64,000 bases of DNA, taken from Solibacillus sp. FSL H8-0538. Its GTDB lineage: Bacteria; Bacillota; Bacilli; Bacillales_A; Planococcaceae. How positions within the stretch are numbered: the first letter of the stretch is position 1; each line of letters starts with the position of its first letter. Below the pieces are notes generated by a model. It saw only the letters and a list, made by a program, of their open reading frames with translations, was not told where the DNA came from and did no database searches. A program made the translations under genes and the position numbers. Of this stretch, positions 48,208-58,511 are shown one piece after another. The stretch lies in assembly GCF_038003525.1 (NCBI RefSeq), contig NZ_JBBOPI010000001.1:1045001-1109000 (forward strand), in the 5' to 3' direction.

Positions 48208-49875
48208 GTGACAAAAACGAAAAATGAATTAATCCGCATCATCCCTCTCGGTGGAGTAGGGGAAATCGGAAAATCAATGTATGTAATCGAAATCGATGAA
48301 GAGCTTTTCGTCGTAGACAGTGGGTTAATGTTCCCAGAAAATGAGATGCTTGGTATCGACATCGTTATTCCAGACATTACTTATTTAGAAGAAAATAAAG
48401 ACCGTGTAAAAGGGATTTTCTTAACGCACGGACATGAAGACGCAATTGGTGCCATTGCCTATGTATTAAAGAAAATTAAAGCACCTGTATACGGTTCGAA
48501 ATTAACGATTGCTTTAGCCAAGGAGCATTTAAAAGAACTACCGGCTCCGCATCAAGTGAAGTTCTTCGAAGTAACAAATAATAGCCGTATGAACTTTAAC
48601 TCAACACATGTGACGTTCTTCCATACGACTCATAGTATTCCGGATTCATTAGGAGTTGTATTCCACACATCTGAAGGAGCAATTGTGCATACAGGAGAAT
48701 TTAAATTCGACCAATCTGCAACAGGTAAATTCAAGCCTGACTTAGCAAAAATGGCACAGCTTGGTGAGGAAGGGGTTTTCATTTTACTTTCTGAATCAAT
48801 TGAAGCTGAACGCCCAGGCTATACAACGAGTGAAACAGTGATTGGCGAGCAATTAGCTAAAACATTCCACTCTGCGCCAGGTCGTATTTTAGTAGCGCTT
48901 TATGCATCGAACTTTATTCGTATACAACAAGTGTTTAAACAAGCACAAGAAGCACACCGTAAAGTAGCGATTGTTGGAAAATCACTAGAAAAAATTGTTG
49001 ATCTTGGTGTCAACTTAGGCTACTTAGAAGTGGACGAGGATACTCTAATTCCGGTTAGTGACATCCGTAAATATCAAGATGATGAGATTATTATTATGGC
49101 GACAGGAAACAAAGGTGAACCACTTGAAGCACTTGATAAAATAGTGCGTAAACACCACCGCGATATTAAAATTAAAAACACAGATACAGTATTAATTACG
49201 TTTACACCATCTCCGAGTATGGAAGTGCAAATGTATAATACGATGAACCAATTAGCGAAAGCTGGCGCAACTGTGTTAACTTCAAATAAAAAAGTACATG
49301 TATCAGGTCATGGTAGCCAAGAAGATTTAAAATTAATGTTAAACTTTATGAAGCCAAAGTATTTCGTGCCGATACAAGGTGAATACCGTATGTTAATTGC
49401 GCACTCTAAATTAGCGCAACAAACAGGCTTACAAAAATCTCAAATTTTTATCGCGGATAAAGGCGATATTGTTGAATATAAAAATGGTAAAATGCGCATG
49501 AGTGGTCGCGTACAGGCAGGGAATGTATTAATTGACGGAATCGGTATCGGTGACGTTGGTAATATCGTACTGCGTGACCGTAAATTACTATCTCAAGATG
49601 GTATTTTCATCGTTGTAGTCACATTAAACCGTGCGCAAAAGAAAATTGCATCAGGTCCAGAAATTTTATCACGTGGATTTGTTTATGTACGTGAATCAGA
49701 GCAACTTATGGTAGAGGCATCGGATATTGCGCGTACAGTTATTGAGAAATATGTGAATAAAGACACGTTTGAATGGACAAATATTAAACAAGAGATCCGT
49801 GACACACTTAATCAATACTTATTCCAAAAAACAAAGCGCCGTCCAATGATTATTCCGATTATTATGGAGTATTAA
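48208..49875 (+). CDS. rnjB: RNase J2-like protein
   Basis: 555 residues of the beta-CASP metallo-lactamase RNase J family; GTG at 48208 follows AGGAGG. The zinc motif reads HGHEDA at residues 74-79, where active J1 enzymes have HGHEDH. The later TGEFKFD has Glu where J1 has Asp. HSIPDS and the beta-CASP HVSGHGSQED remain, and it ends KTKRRPMIIPIIME. The altered motifs and the place after dapA match rnjB (ymfA) of B. subtilis, whose product supports RNase J1 in a complex. Little intrinsic activity is inferred. Confidence 0.85.
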   Translation: MTKTKNELIRIIPLGGVGEIGKSMYVIEIDEELFVVDSGLMFPENEMLGIDIVIPDITYLEENKDRVKGIFLTHGHEDAIGAIAYVLKKIKAPVYGSKLTIALAKEHLKELPAPHQVKFFEVTNNSRMNFNSTHVTFFHTTHSIPDSLGVVFHTSEGAIVHTGEFKFDQSATGKFKPDLAKMAQLGEEGVFILLSESIEAERPGYTTSETVIGEQLAKTFHSAPGRILVALYASNFIRIQQVFKQAQEAHRKVAIVGKSLEKIVDLGVNLGYLEVDEDTLIPVSDIRKYQDDEIIIMATGNKGEPLEALDKIVRKHHRDIKIKNTDTVLITFTPSPSMEVQMYNTMNQLAKAGATVLTSNKKVHVSGHGSQEDLKLMLNFMKPKYFVPIQGEYRMLIAHSKLAQQTGLQKSQIFIADKGDIVEYKNGKMRMSGRVQAGNVLIDGIGIGDVGNIVLRDRKLLSQDGIFIVVVTLNRAQKKIASGPEILSRGFVYVRESEQLMVEASDIARTVIEKYVNKDTFEWTNIKQEIRDTLNQYLFQKTKRRPMIIPIIMEY

Positions 49876-49885
49876 GCACTTTGTT

Positions 49886-49933
49886 AAAAAAAGGGTTTTC
49901 AATGTCAATTTTGGCATAGAAGATCCTTTTTTT
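49886..49933 (+). terminator. Probable terminator after rnjB
   Basis: AAAAAAAGG pairs with CCTTTTTTT over about 48 bases, with a weaker GTTTTC/GAAGAT part inside. tepA, found at this place in B. subtilis, is absent. Confidence 0.5.
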
Positions 49934-49964
49934 CTCTATAAATAACTGGAAGCAGGTGGAACTT

Positions 49965-52262
49965 TTGGTTGCTAGGAAAGTAAAAAAACAACCGGCAAAA
50001 ACTAAAGCAAGTACAGATAATGACATGCATCCTCTTGCCTATGAAATTGTCGGCCTCGTCTTTATTGCATTTGCTGTCATTGAATTTTTTGAGTACGGTA
50101 TTGTAGGTAGAATTACGCATTCAATAGCAATATTTTTATTCGGAAATTTGCATATTGTTGTGCCATTTTTATGTTTGCTTATCGCATCAATGCTTATGGT
50201 GCGCCGCCGTGGCATTGCTTTTAATAGTCGTATCGTTTGCGGTGTCTTATTTGTTGTCAGCAGCTTAGCAATTTTTAGTCATAGCATGCTGTTTCAGCAA
50301 TTATATGAGGCCGGTGCGCTCATTTCAAATTCAGTCCTACGCGAGACGTGGCGACTGCTTATTAGTACAGAAGGTATTGCGAATCGCAGCAGTGCATTAG
50401 GTGGCGGGATGGTTGGCGCGCTATTATTCAGCTTGTTACATATTTTATTTGATTCAGCTGGAACAAAAGTAGCAGCAGCAGTGCTATTTGCCATCGGGTT
50501 TATTTTAATTACAGGTAAAGCCTTTGTACCGCTTATTATTGAAAAGGCACCGAAATTAAAGGCAAAAATAGTGAAGAAGAAATCACCAAAACCTGCTAAA
50601 ACGACGGAACGCAATACACGTACTAAGCGTACAAGAAGTGAGCACAGTGAAGAAGCCGCAGACGAGGAGCCTGTAGTAATCCTAACCCCTCAAGCAAGTA
50701 TGGATGAGCCAGTAATTTCGGATTTTATGATAAATGTTAGAAATAATGAACAAGAAGTGCTTGAGAACACGCCAGAAGTAGAAAATATTGTTGATATACA
50801 TGAGGTAGAGCAATTAGTTCCAACAATGGAAAACGAATCATATCAATTGCCATCTGTCACATTATTAAAGCTTCCGCCTGAGCATGATCAAAGTGGTGAG
50901 TACAGTGTCATACAAGCAAATGCTAAAAAACTGGAGCAAACGTTCTCAAGCTTTGGTGTAAAAGCAAAGGTGACGCAGGTGCATTTAGGTCCTGCTGTCA
51001 CTAAATATGAGGTTATGCCTGATGTAGGCGTGAAAGTAAGTAAAATCGTGAGCCTTCAGGATGATTTGGCATTAGCACTTGCCGCGAAGGACATACGAAT
51101 GGAGGCACCGATTCCAGGTAAATCAGCGGTGGGCATTGAGGTGCCAAATAGTGAAGTAGCGATTGTGACATTACGTGAAGTATTAGAGGCGAAGGAAAAT
51201 AACAAGCCCGATGCCAAACTACTTATGAGCTTTGGACGTGACATTACCGGCCAAGCGATTTTAGCAGAGCTAAATAAAATGCCACATTTACTCGTCGCGG
51301 GTTCTACCGGTAGCGGAAAAAGTGTATGTATCAATGGGATTATTATTTCCATTCTCATGCGTGCTGCTCCACACGAAGTCAAAATGATGATGATTGACCC
51401 TAAAATGGTCGAGCTAAGTGTTTATAATGGTATTCCGCATTTACTGGCACCTGTTGTGACAGATCCGCGTAAGGCGGCTCAGGCACTACAAAAAGTTGTG
51501 TCAGAAATGGAACGTCGCTATGATTTATTTTCACATACAGGAACAAGAAATATTGAGGGATATAATGAGCATGTTCAGCAGTCCAATGAAAGCAACGAAG
51601 AAAAGCATCCAAAACTGCCGTATATTGTGGTCATTGTAGACGAGTTAGCCGATTTAATGATGGTTGCCTCAAGTGAGGTAGAAGATGCCATCACAAGGTT
51701 GGCTCAAATGGCTCGTGCAGCAGGTATACATTTAATTATTGCGACGCAAAGACCGTCTGTGGATGTCATTACTGGTATCATTAAGGCAAATATTCCATCT
51801 CGAATTGCATTTGCGGTATCTTCAGCAGTGGATTCACGTACGATTTTAGATATGGGAGGGGCGGAAAGACTGCTCGGTCGGGGGGATATGTTGTTCCTAC
51901 CAGCAGGGGCATCCAAGCCAACAAGAGTGCAAGGAGCGTTCGTTTCGGACTCAGAAGTGGAATGTGTTATACTTAATGTTATAGAACAGCAAAAGGCACA
52001 GTATGAAGAAGCGATGATTCCATCAGATGAGCCGGTGCCTGATTTTTCAGAAGAAACGGATGATTTGTACGATAATGCTGTACAGCTTGTAGTAGAAATG
52101 CAAACAGCATCTGTATCACTACTCCAACGTAGGTTCCGCATAGGTTATTCAAGGGCTGCACGCATTGTCGATCAAATGGAACAGCGTGGAGTTGTCGGAC
52201 CTCCTGAAGGAAGTAAGCCAAGACAGGTTTTATTAAATAAGGCTAATATTGTAAATCAATAA
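49965..52262 (+). CDS. spoIIIE: DNA translocase SpoIIIE/FtsK
   Basis: 765 residues. Four membrane helices lie at about 25-180, then a charged acidic linker (about 190-300), and the FtsK motor with Walker [15 protein letters not shown] near residue 445 and Walker [13 protein letters not shown]. The C-terminal gamma winged helix ([20 protein letters not shown]) reads DNA orientation. It pumps chromosomal DNA through the sporulation septum. Start: TTG at 49965 after AGGTGGA; a GTG at 49956 lies within that site. Synteny points to spoIIIE rather than a second FtsK. Confidence 0.92.
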   Translation: MVARKVKKQPAKTKASTDNDMHPLAYEIVGLVFIAFAVIEFFEYGIVGRITHSIAIFLFGNLHIVVPFLCLLIASMLMVRRRGIAFNSRIVCGVLFVVSSLAIFSHSMLFQQLYEAGALISNSVLRETWRLLISTEGIANRSSALGGGMVGALLFSLLHILFDSAGTKVAAAVLFAIGFILITGKAFVPLIIEKAPKLKAKIVKKKSPKPAKTTERNTRTKRTRSEHSEEAADEEPVVILTPQASMDEPVISDFMINVRNNEQEVLENTPEVENIVDIHEVEQLVPTMENESYQLPSVTLLKLPPEHDQSGEYSVIQANAKKLEQTFSSFGVKAKVTQVHLGPAVTKYEVMPDVGVKVSKIVSLQDDLALALAAKDIRMEAPIPGKSAVGIEVPNSEVAIVTLREVLEAKENNKPDAKLLMSFGRDITGQAILAELNKMPHLLVAGSTGSGKSVCINGIIISILMRAAPHEVKMMMIDPKMVELSVYNGIPHLLAPVVTDPRKAAQALQKVVSEMERRYDLFSHTGTRNIEGYNEHVQQSNESNEEKHPKLPYIVVIVDELADLMMVASSEVEDAITRLAQMARAAGIHLIIATQRPSVDVITGIIKANIPSRIAFAVSSAVDSRTILDMGGAERLLGRGDMLFLPAGASKPTRVQGAFVSDSEVECVILNVIEQQKAQYEEAMIPSDEPVPDFSEETDDLYDNAVQLVVEMQTASVSLLQRRFRIGYSRAARIVDQMEQRGVVGPPEGSKPRQVLLNKANIVNQ

Positions 52263-52452
52263 ATTCACTCAATAATTCAAATTATAAAATTTTTTGTCGA
52301 AATTCAAAAAAATATGCTTGAAAGTAGTTATTCTAATACAGATTTTTATAATTCTATTTTCTTTTATTAATGAAAGTGTTATATTATTCACGAATTAGTA
52401 GGAATGTTGTACATCAGATGTCTGATCTCTTTATTTTTGGTGGTGATTATTA

Positions 52453-53181
52453 ATGTCTATTAAAGCGGATCATCGTCATTTATACTTGCAAGTGATTGAC
52501 CGATTGAAATCAGATATTGAAAAAGGTGTTTATCAAGAAAATGAAAAGCTCCCTTCAGAATTTGAATTATCGAAGTCACTTGGAGTAAGTCGTGCTACTC
52601 TTCGTGAGGCGCTGCGACTATTGGAAGAGGAAAATATCATCGTTCGTCGTCATGGCGTAGGCACTTTCGTAAATCCGAAACCGTTGTTTACATCGGGTAT
52701 CGAGCATTTATCAAGTGTTTCTTCTATGATCGAACAGGCTGGGATGGAACCTGGCGCCATTTTTATGAGTGCTACCGAGGACAGACCAACTGAAGATGAT
52801 GTAGCACGTTTCCAAACCGACATTGATGACAATGTTATCACGATTGAACGCGTAAGAACTGCAGATGGGGAACCTGTCGTTTATTGTATTGATAAAGTAC
52901 CAGCAAGCTATCTGCCGCAAGAATTTTTAAACAATCAAGATGTATCGATTTTTTCGGCGCTCGAGCAGACAGGTCATATTCGTGTTTCCTATGCGATTAC
53001 TTATATCGATCCAGTAGGTTACCACGAGGAAGTTTCGCCTATTTTAAACTGTGGGCCCGAGACGGCATTACTCGTTTTGAAACAATTTCATTACGACGAT
53101 ACGGACCGTCTTGTTCTTTTTTCGAAGAATTATTTCAGAGCTGATAAATTCAGCTTCCATGTAGTACGGAAACGGGTGTAG
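52453..53181 (+). CDS. GntR/HutC-family regulator (YmfC-like)
   Basis: 242 residues. N-terminal winged helix ([51 protein letters not shown]) and a C-terminal UTRA ligand-binding domain. The place after spoIIIE matches ymfC of B. subtilis. Here it stands directly before a nupN-type lipoprotein gene with a 54-base gap and no clear terminator or promoter, so it probably controls, and may be co-transcribed with, the nucleoside importer. The ligand is unknown. Confidence 0.88.
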   Translation: MSIKADHRHLYLQVIDRLKSDIEKGVYQENEKLPSEFELSKSLGVSRATLREALRLLEEENIIVRRHGVGTFVNPKPLFTSGIEHLSSVSSMIEQAGMEPGAIFMSATEDRPTEDDVARFQTDIDDNVITIERVRTADGEPVVYCIDKVPASYLPQEFLNNQDVSIFSALEQTGHIRVSYAITYIDPVGYHEEVSPILNCGPETALLVLKQFHYDDTDRLVLFSKNYFRADKFSFHVVRKRV

Positions 53182-53235
53182 AACAAGTTTTTAAAAATCC
53201 TGCTAATTACTAATACCTTTGAGGGGGACTCATTA

Positions 53236-54330
53236 ATGAAAAAGCGTAAATTTGGTTTATTAATCTCATCTGTTGTTGCAACTGGTGCTATTTTAGGTGC
53301 TTGTGGTGCTGAGGAAGACACTTCAAAACCTGACACTTCTAAAACGGACGAAGGTACAACTGCTACTGAAGAAACAGCTACTGGCGATTTCTCTGTAGCA
53401 ATGGTAACTGACGTTGGTGGCGTTGATGACAAATCATTCAACCAGTCAGCTTGGGAAGGTATTCAACAATTTGGTAAAGATAACAGCCTAGCTGAAGGTG
53501 ATGGCGGTTATGCTTACTTACAATCAGCTTCAGATGCTGACTACAATACTAACCTATACAACTTATTACGTCGTGACTTCGATTTAGTATTCGGGGTTGG
53601 TTTCATGATGGGTGACGCAATGGGAGAAATTGCTGGCGAAAATCCAGATAATCAATTTGCACTTATCGATTCAGTAGTAGATGCGCCAAACGTAGCGTCT
53701 ATTATGTTCAAAGAGCAAGAGGGTGCTTTCCTTGCTGGTGTAGTTGCAGCTTCAATGTCTGAATCAGGTAAAATCGGTTTCGTAGGTGGCGTAAACATTC
53801 CAGTAATCAACCGCTTCCATGCTGGTTTCGTAGAGGGTGCAAAAGCAGTTAACCCTGATATCGAAGTCCAAGTAAACTATACTGAAGCTTTCGATGACGC
53901 ATCTAAAGGTAAAATTGCTGCTAACGCGATGTACTCTTCAGGCGTAGATATTATATTCCACGCTGCTGGTGCAACGGGTAACGGTGTATTCTCTGAAGCG
54001 AAAGAGCGTAAAGCAAAAGACGCGAACGCAAACGTATGGGTAATCGGTGTAGATGCTGACCAATACGCTGAAGGTCAAGTCGATGCTGCAACAAATATTA
54101 CATTAACTTCTATGCTTAAAGGTGTAAATAATGCAGTAGTAGATATTTCTACACGTGCTAAAAACGGTGAATTCCCAGGTGGAGAAACAATCACTTACGG
54201 TTTAGCAGAAGACGGTGTAGGCCTGGCTGACTCACGCGGCGCAATTCCACAAGAAGTTTTAGACCTAGTAGAAGACTACAAAGCTAAAATTGCTGCTGGT
54301 GAAATTGTAGTTCCAGAAGCAGCTAAATAA
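53236..54330 (+). CDS. nupN: BMP-family nucleoside-binding lipoprotein (NupN-like)
   Basis: 364 residues. A lipoprotein signal peptide ends at the lipobox LGAC with Cys23, then a Thr/Glu/Lys-rich linker and the BMP (basic membrane protein) domain: VAMVTDVGGVDDKSFNQSAWEG, the FVGGVNIPVINRFHAGF segment and VIGVDADQY. It would bind purine nucleosides outside the membrane and feed the NupOPQ transporter. It is followed by a strong hairpin terminator, which probably makes this gene more highly expressed than the rest. Confidence 0.92.
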   Translation: MKKRKFGLLISSVVATGAILGACGAEEDTSKPDTSKTDEGTTATEETATGDFSVAMVTDVGGVDDKSFNQSAWEGIQQFGKDNSLAEGDGGYAYLQSASDADYNTNLYNLLRRDFDLVFGVGFMMGDAMGEIAGENPDNQFALIDSVVDAPNVASIMFKEQEGAFLAGVVAASMSESGKIGFVGGVNIPVINRFHAGFVEGAKAVNPDIEVQVNYTEAFDDASKGKIAANAMYSSGVDIIFHAAGATGNGVFSEAKERKAKDANANVWVIGVDADQYAEGQVDAATNITLTSMLKGVNNAVVDISTRAKNGEFPGGETITYGLAEDGVGLADSRGAIPQEVLDLVEDYKAKIAAGEIVVPEAAK

Positions 54331-54347
54331 TACATTTTGCATGAAGG

Positions 54348-54390
54348 ATCATCATAGGGGTTTACTCTACCCTTATGATGATTTTATTAG
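54348..54390 (+). terminator. Terminator/attenuator between nupN and nupO
   Basis: ATCATCATA-GGGG pairs with ACCC-TTATGATGAT around a 7-8 base loop, followed by TTTATT. Such a hairpin between the binding protein and the transporter genes commonly lowers read-through to the latter. Confidence 0.8.
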
Positions 54391-54668
54391 TTTTAACGAT
54401 TTTTTAGATAATTTTTATTAATGCGTCCTATCTGAACTTTTTAAAAATTAGGAAATGTAAGCGTTATTTTGCGCCAAAATAAATGCTTTTCTCGTATAAT
54501 CTAGTTAAAATGAATGACAGATGACAATTTCATTGATTTGCAGGAAAAGTTTTCCTATTAGTGGAAGTTAGTAATAATAGTTTAATAAAATTAATAGATG
54601 AAAGGTTTTTAAAAAAATCTTTCATGTGTTAATTTTAAAATTTAATTTAGCCTAAGGGAGTGAATATA
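54391..54668 (+). other. Gap before nupO
   Basis: AT-rich and without a gene. A TATAAT (54495-54500) is a possible -10 but the nearest TTGCGC is 20 bases away. A near-perfect palindrome, ATGAAAG-TTTTT/AAAAA-CTTTCAT, spans 54598-54625, shortly before the AAGGGAGTG ribosome site of nupO; it could be an operator or leader hairpin. Confidence 0.4.
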
Positions 54669-56210
54669 TTGGAATTCGTGATTGAAATGCTTAATATCCG
54701 TAAAGAGTTTGGCGGGTTTGTAGCAAATAACAACATCACCCTCCAACTAAAAAAAGGCGAAATTCATGCACTACTTGGTGAAAATGGTGCAGGTAAATCG
54801 ACTTTAATGAACGTGCTTTTTGGACTTTATCAGCCAGAAGCTGGGGAAATCAAAGTACGCGGAGAATCAGTAAAGATTACTGATCCGAACGTAGCAAATA
54901 ATCTAGGAATCGGAATGGTTCATCAACATTTTATGTTAGTTGAAAACTTTTCGGTAACTGAAAATATTATTCTAGGAAGTGAGCCAACTAAGGGTGGCAT
55001 AGTAAACGTAAAAGACGCAGCAAAAGATATAGCGGCACTTTCTAAAAAATATAACTTAGACGTAGATCCATATGCAAAAATTGAAGATATTTCAGTCGGG
55101 ATGCAGCAGCGTGTTGAAATATTAAAAACATTGTACCGTGGTGCAGAAATTTTAATATTCGATGAGCCAACTGCGTCACTAACACCGCAGGAAATTATCG
55201 AATTAATGGCGATTATGAAGCTATTAATTAAAGAAGGTAAATCGATTATTATCATTACGCACAAGCTGAAAGAAATTATGGAAGTATCAGACCGCGTAAC
55301 GATTATCCGTAAAGGGGAAGGGATTGGTACGGTTGTTACAGCTGAAACAAACCCGAACCAATTAGCTGAACTGATGGTTGGTCGCCAAGTTGATTTTAAA
55401 ACGGAAAAAACCGAAGCGAACCCAACAGAAGAAGTACTGTCAATTGAAAATTTAGTCGTAACTGATTATCGTGCGATCGAAAAAGTAAAAGGCTTAAACT
55501 TAAACGTACGCCGTGGTGAAATTGTTGGGATTGCGGGGATTGACGGCAATGGTCAATCGGAGCTAATTGAAGCAATTACAGGTTTACGTAAAGTGAAGAG
55601 TGGTACGGTTAAATTAAATGGACAAGATATTACAGGCATGAAGCCGCGTAAAATTACGGAAGCTGGCATTGGACATATTCCTCAAGACCGTCATAAGCAC
55701 GGTTTAGTACTAGACTTCCCAATTGGTCATAACATTGCACTACAAACCTACTATCAAGCACCGATTTCTAGAAATGGTGTGATGAACTATAAAAAAATCT
55801 CTGAAAAAGCACGTCAAGTGATTGAAGAATTCGATGTTCGTACAGGCCAAGGTGAAATGACACCGGCGCGTGCGTTATCTGGTGGTAATCAGCAAAAAGC
55901 AATTATTGGACGAGAAGTAGACCGTAACCCGGATTTACTAATCGCAGCTTTACCAACACGTGGTTTAGACGTTGGGGCGATTGAATTCATTCACTCACGT
56001 TTAATTGAACAACGTGACAATGGAAAAGCAGTACTATTAATTTCATTCGAATTAGATGAAGTGATGAATGTTTCAGACCGAATTGCTGTAATTTATGACG
56101 GCATCATTGTTGATACAGTGTATCCGAAAGAAACAAGCGAGCAAGAATTAGGCTTATTAATGGCGGGGGAAAGTCGCAATGCCCAGAGCCAGAAGGAGGG
56201 GAACGAATAG
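54669..56210 (+). CDS. nupO: Nucleoside ABC transporter ATP-binding protein (NupO-like)
   Basis: 513 residues with two ABC domains. The first has Walker A GENGAGKSTLMN, signature SVGMQQRVEIL and DEPTASLTP. The second has a degenerate Walker A (GIDGNGQSELIEA), signature LSGGNQQKAIIG and LLIAALPTRGLD (Ala in place of the Walker B acid), as usual for this family. The TTG at 54669 gives the MEFVIEMLNIRKEF start seen in NupO; the GTG at 54660 lies in the ribosome site. nupP follows without a gap. Confidence 0.94.
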   Translation: MEFVIEMLNIRKEFGGFVANNNITLQLKKGEIHALLGENGAGKSTLMNVLFGLYQPEAGEIKVRGESVKITDPNVANNLGIGMVHQHFMLVENFSVTENIILGSEPTKGGIVNVKDAAKDIAALSKKYNLDVDPYAKIEDISVGMQQRVEILKTLYRGAEILIFDEPTASLTPQEIIELMAIMKLLIKEGKSIIIITHKLKEIMEVSDRVTIIRKGEGIGTVVTAETNPNQLAELMVGRQVDFKTEKTEANPTEEVLSIENLVVTDYRAIEKVKGLNLNVRRGEIVGIAGIDGNGQSELIEAITGLRKVKSGTVKLNGQDITGMKPRKITEAGIGHIPQDRHKHGLVLDFPIGHNIALQTYYQAPISRNGVMNYKKISEKARQVIEEFDVRTGQGEMTPARALSGGNQQKAIIGREVDRNPDLLIAALPTRGLDVGAIEFIHSRLIEQRDNGKAVLLISFELDEVMNVSDRIAVIYDGIIVDTVYPKETSEQELGLLMAGESRNAQSQKEGNE

Positions 56211-57257
56211 ATGTCAAATCGTGTTGTGAATATACTCGTTCCTGTTGTTTCGATTATTATCGGTCTTCTAGTTGGGGCTGTTGTAATGATTGTCAGTGGA
56301 TATGATCCTGTAAATGGATATATCGCACTGTGGAATGGTATTTTTGGAGATTCATATTCAATTGGTAATACAATTCGCCAAATTACACCGTATATTTTAT
56401 CAGGTCTAGCGGTTTCCTTTGCATTCCGTACAGGACTATTTAATATCGGTGTTGAAGGCCAGCTACTAATGGGCTGGTTAGCTGCAGCCTACGTAGGATA
56501 CGCATTTGAGCTACCACGCGTTATCCACTTACCGCTAGCGTTACTTGCGGCTGCTGCTGCTGGTGCTTTTTGGGCATTTATCGTCGGCTTCTTAAAGGCG
56601 AAGTTAAAAGTACATGAAGTTATTGCATCAATTATGTTAAACTACACGGCGCTATATATTACCAATGCAATTATTAAAAATGTATCTGACGGTGGCTTCA
56701 AAACGCCAACGATTTTAGAATCTGCCACATTACGTATGCCATGGCTACGCGAAATTACAGATAATTCTAGTCTTCACTTAGGGATTATCGTGGCACTATT
56801 AATGGTACTCTTAATGTGGTTCATATTAGAAAAAACAACGCGTGGTTATGAGTTAAAGGCAGTAGGATTTAACCAACATGCAGCTGAATATGCAGGGATG
56901 AATGTCAATAAAAACATTATTTTAGCTATGACAATCTCAGGTGTTTTCGCTGGTTTAGCAGGTGCGATGGAAGCGTTAGGTACATTCCAAAATGCCTCCA
57001 TTAAGGCTGGTTTCTCAGGTATCGGATTTGACGGGATCGCAGTTGCCTTACTAGGTGCCAACACACCATTAGGGGTAATTTTTGGCGCGTCTCTATTCGG
57101 TTCATTAAAATACGGCGCTCTAAACATGCCAAATGCTGCTGGTATTCCAGAGGAGATTGTATCAATTATTATTGCATTAATTATTTTCTTCGTAGCATCA
57201 GGTTACGTAATTCGATTAGCGTTAGAAAAATTTAGAAAGAATAAGGAGGGCAAATAA
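56211..57257 (+). CDS. nupP: Nucleoside ABC transporter permease (NupP-like)
   Basis: 348 residues with about nine hydrophobic helices. YILSGLAVSFAFRTGLFNIGVEGQLLMG and the ATP-binding-protein contact loop region YELKAVGFNQHAAEYAGMNV are typical of BMP-type permeases. It forms the membrane channel with the second permease. It follows nupO at once and the next gene after one base. Confidence 0.94.
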   Translation: MSNRVVNILVPVVSIIIGLLVGAVVMIVSGYDPVNGYIALWNGIFGDSYSIGNTIRQITPYILSGLAVSFAFRTGLFNIGVEGQLLMGWLAAAYVGYAFELPRVIHLPLALLAAAAAGAFWAFIVGFLKAKLKVHEVIASIMLNYTALYITNAIIKNVSDGGFKTPTILESATLRMPWLREITDNSSLHLGIIVALLMVLLMWFILEKTTRGYELKAVGFNQHAAEYAGMNVNKNIILAMTISGVFAGLAGAMEALGTFQNASIKAGFSGIGFDGIAVALLGANTPLGVIFGASLFGSLKYGALNMPNAAGIPEEIVSIIIALIIFFVASGYVIRLALEKFRKNKEGK

Positions 57258-57258
57258 C

Positions 57259-58218
57259 ATGGGCTTTTTAGAAATGTTATACTTTATCGTCCCTTCTGCA
57301 ATTTTATATGCCACACCGTTAATTTTCACGGGTATCGGTGGTGTATTTTCTGAGCGATCAGGTGTTGTCAACATCGGACTGGAAGGGTTAATGGTCGTCG
57401 GCGCCTTTGTCGGCATTTATGTCAACTTAGAATATTATGATCAATTCGGTTCTTCGGTTATTTGGATTGCGATATTAGCTGCATTAGTAATGGGTGCAAT
57501 TTTCTCTTTACTGTTAGCTGTAGCCGCTGTGTCATTCCGTGCAGATCAAACTGTTACAGGGGTTGCCATCAACATGCTTGGTGCGGCTGTTACAGTATTC
57601 TTAGTGAAATTGATTTATGATAAAGGGCAAACGGATATGATTCAAGCGCCAATTAGACGCTTTGAAATTCCTGTGCTATCCGATATTCCGTTCATCGGCA
57701 ATCTATTATTCCACGATGTATATAGTGTTTCGATTTTAGCGTTCGTTGTTGCCTTTGTGGCATGGTTCGTTATTTATAAAACGCCATTCGGATTACGTCT
57801 ACGTGCAGTCGGGGAACACCCTATGGCTGCTGACACAATGGGTATTAATGTTTCAAAAATGCGTTATATAGCAGTAATGATTTCTGGTGCGCTTGCGGGT
57901 GTCGGTGGTGCTGCATATGCACAAACAATTACACTTGATTTCTCAGCATCAACAATTGCAGGTCAAGGATTCATGGCCATCGCTGCATTAATCTTTGGTA
58001 AATGGCATCCACTTGGTACTTTAGGTGCTGCTCTATTCTTCGGTTTAGCGCAAACTTTAAGTATTGCAGGAAACCAAATACCATATATTCAAGAAATTCC
58101 AGCTGTATATTTACAAATACTTCCGTACTTATTGACGATTCTTGCTTTAGCTGGATTTATCGGCAAAGCTACAGCGCCAAAAGCGTCCGGTCAACCGTAT
58201 ATTAAAGGTAAGCGATAA
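57259..58218 (+). CDS. nupQ: Nucleoside ABC transporter permease (NupQ-like)
   Basis: 319 residues, about eight to nine hydrophobic helices. FTGIGGVFSERSGVVNIGLEGLM and LRLRAVGEHPMAADTMGINV are the same signatures as in the partner permease, and the family pattern is close to NupQ/YufQ. The four-gene order lipoprotein-ATPase-permease-permease matches nupNOPQ, a guanosine-type importer in B. subtilis. A strong terminator closes the unit. Confidence 0.94.
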   Translation: MGFLEMLYFIVPSAILYATPLIFTGIGGVFSERSGVVNIGLEGLMVVGAFVGIYVNLEYYDQFGSSVIWIAILAALVMGAIFSLLLAVAAVSFRADQTVTGVAINMLGAAVTVFLVKLIYDKGQTDMIQAPIRRFEIPVLSDIPFIGNLLFHDVYSVSILAFVVAFVAWFVIYKTPFGLRLRAVGEHPMAADTMGINVSKMRYIAVMISGALAGVGGAAYAQTITLDFSASTIAGQGFMAIAALIFGKWHPLGTLGAALFFGLAQTLSIAGNQIPYIQEIPAVYLQILPYLLTILALAGFIGKATAPKASGQPYIKGKR

Positions 58219-58222
58219 AAGT

Positions 58223-58261
58223 AAAATCGGCAAAATCATGAAGATTTTGCCGATTTTTTTT
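58223..58261 (+). terminator. Intrinsic terminator after nupQ
   Basis: AAAATCGGCAAAATC pairs perfectly with GATTTTGCCGATTTT around a 5-base loop, followed by further T. Copy D of the dispersed repeat abuts it. Confidence 0.95.
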
Positions 58262-58347
58262 AGTGGAAAAGAAAGTAGAACTTTCTTATTTATATAAGTA
58301 AGGACAGCATCTCGCCCTAGTTTGGGCGAGATGTGTCTTTCTAATAG
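58260..58347 (+). repeat. Dispersed two-hairpin element, copy D
   Basis: Copy D. Helix 1: AAGAAAGT (58269-58276) with ACTTTCTT (58280-58287). Helix 2: CATCTCGCCC (58308-58317) with GGGCGAGATG (58324-58333). It ends in GTGTCTTTCTAAT. It starts within the T run of the nupQ terminator, as copy C does just after the pnp terminator. Confidence 0.8.
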
Positions 58348-58511
58348 CAATTTGCATGAAACATTTGGTTTAAGGGAATGAATACCGAGTATGTAAATGT
58401 AAAAAATTATTTTCGTAATACTGCTATACATAATAACTTTGCATAAACATAAGCTACGCATGTATAGTAGAAGTAAGTGAAGTATTACTTAGGGAGTCAG
58501 GAGGAGTTTTT

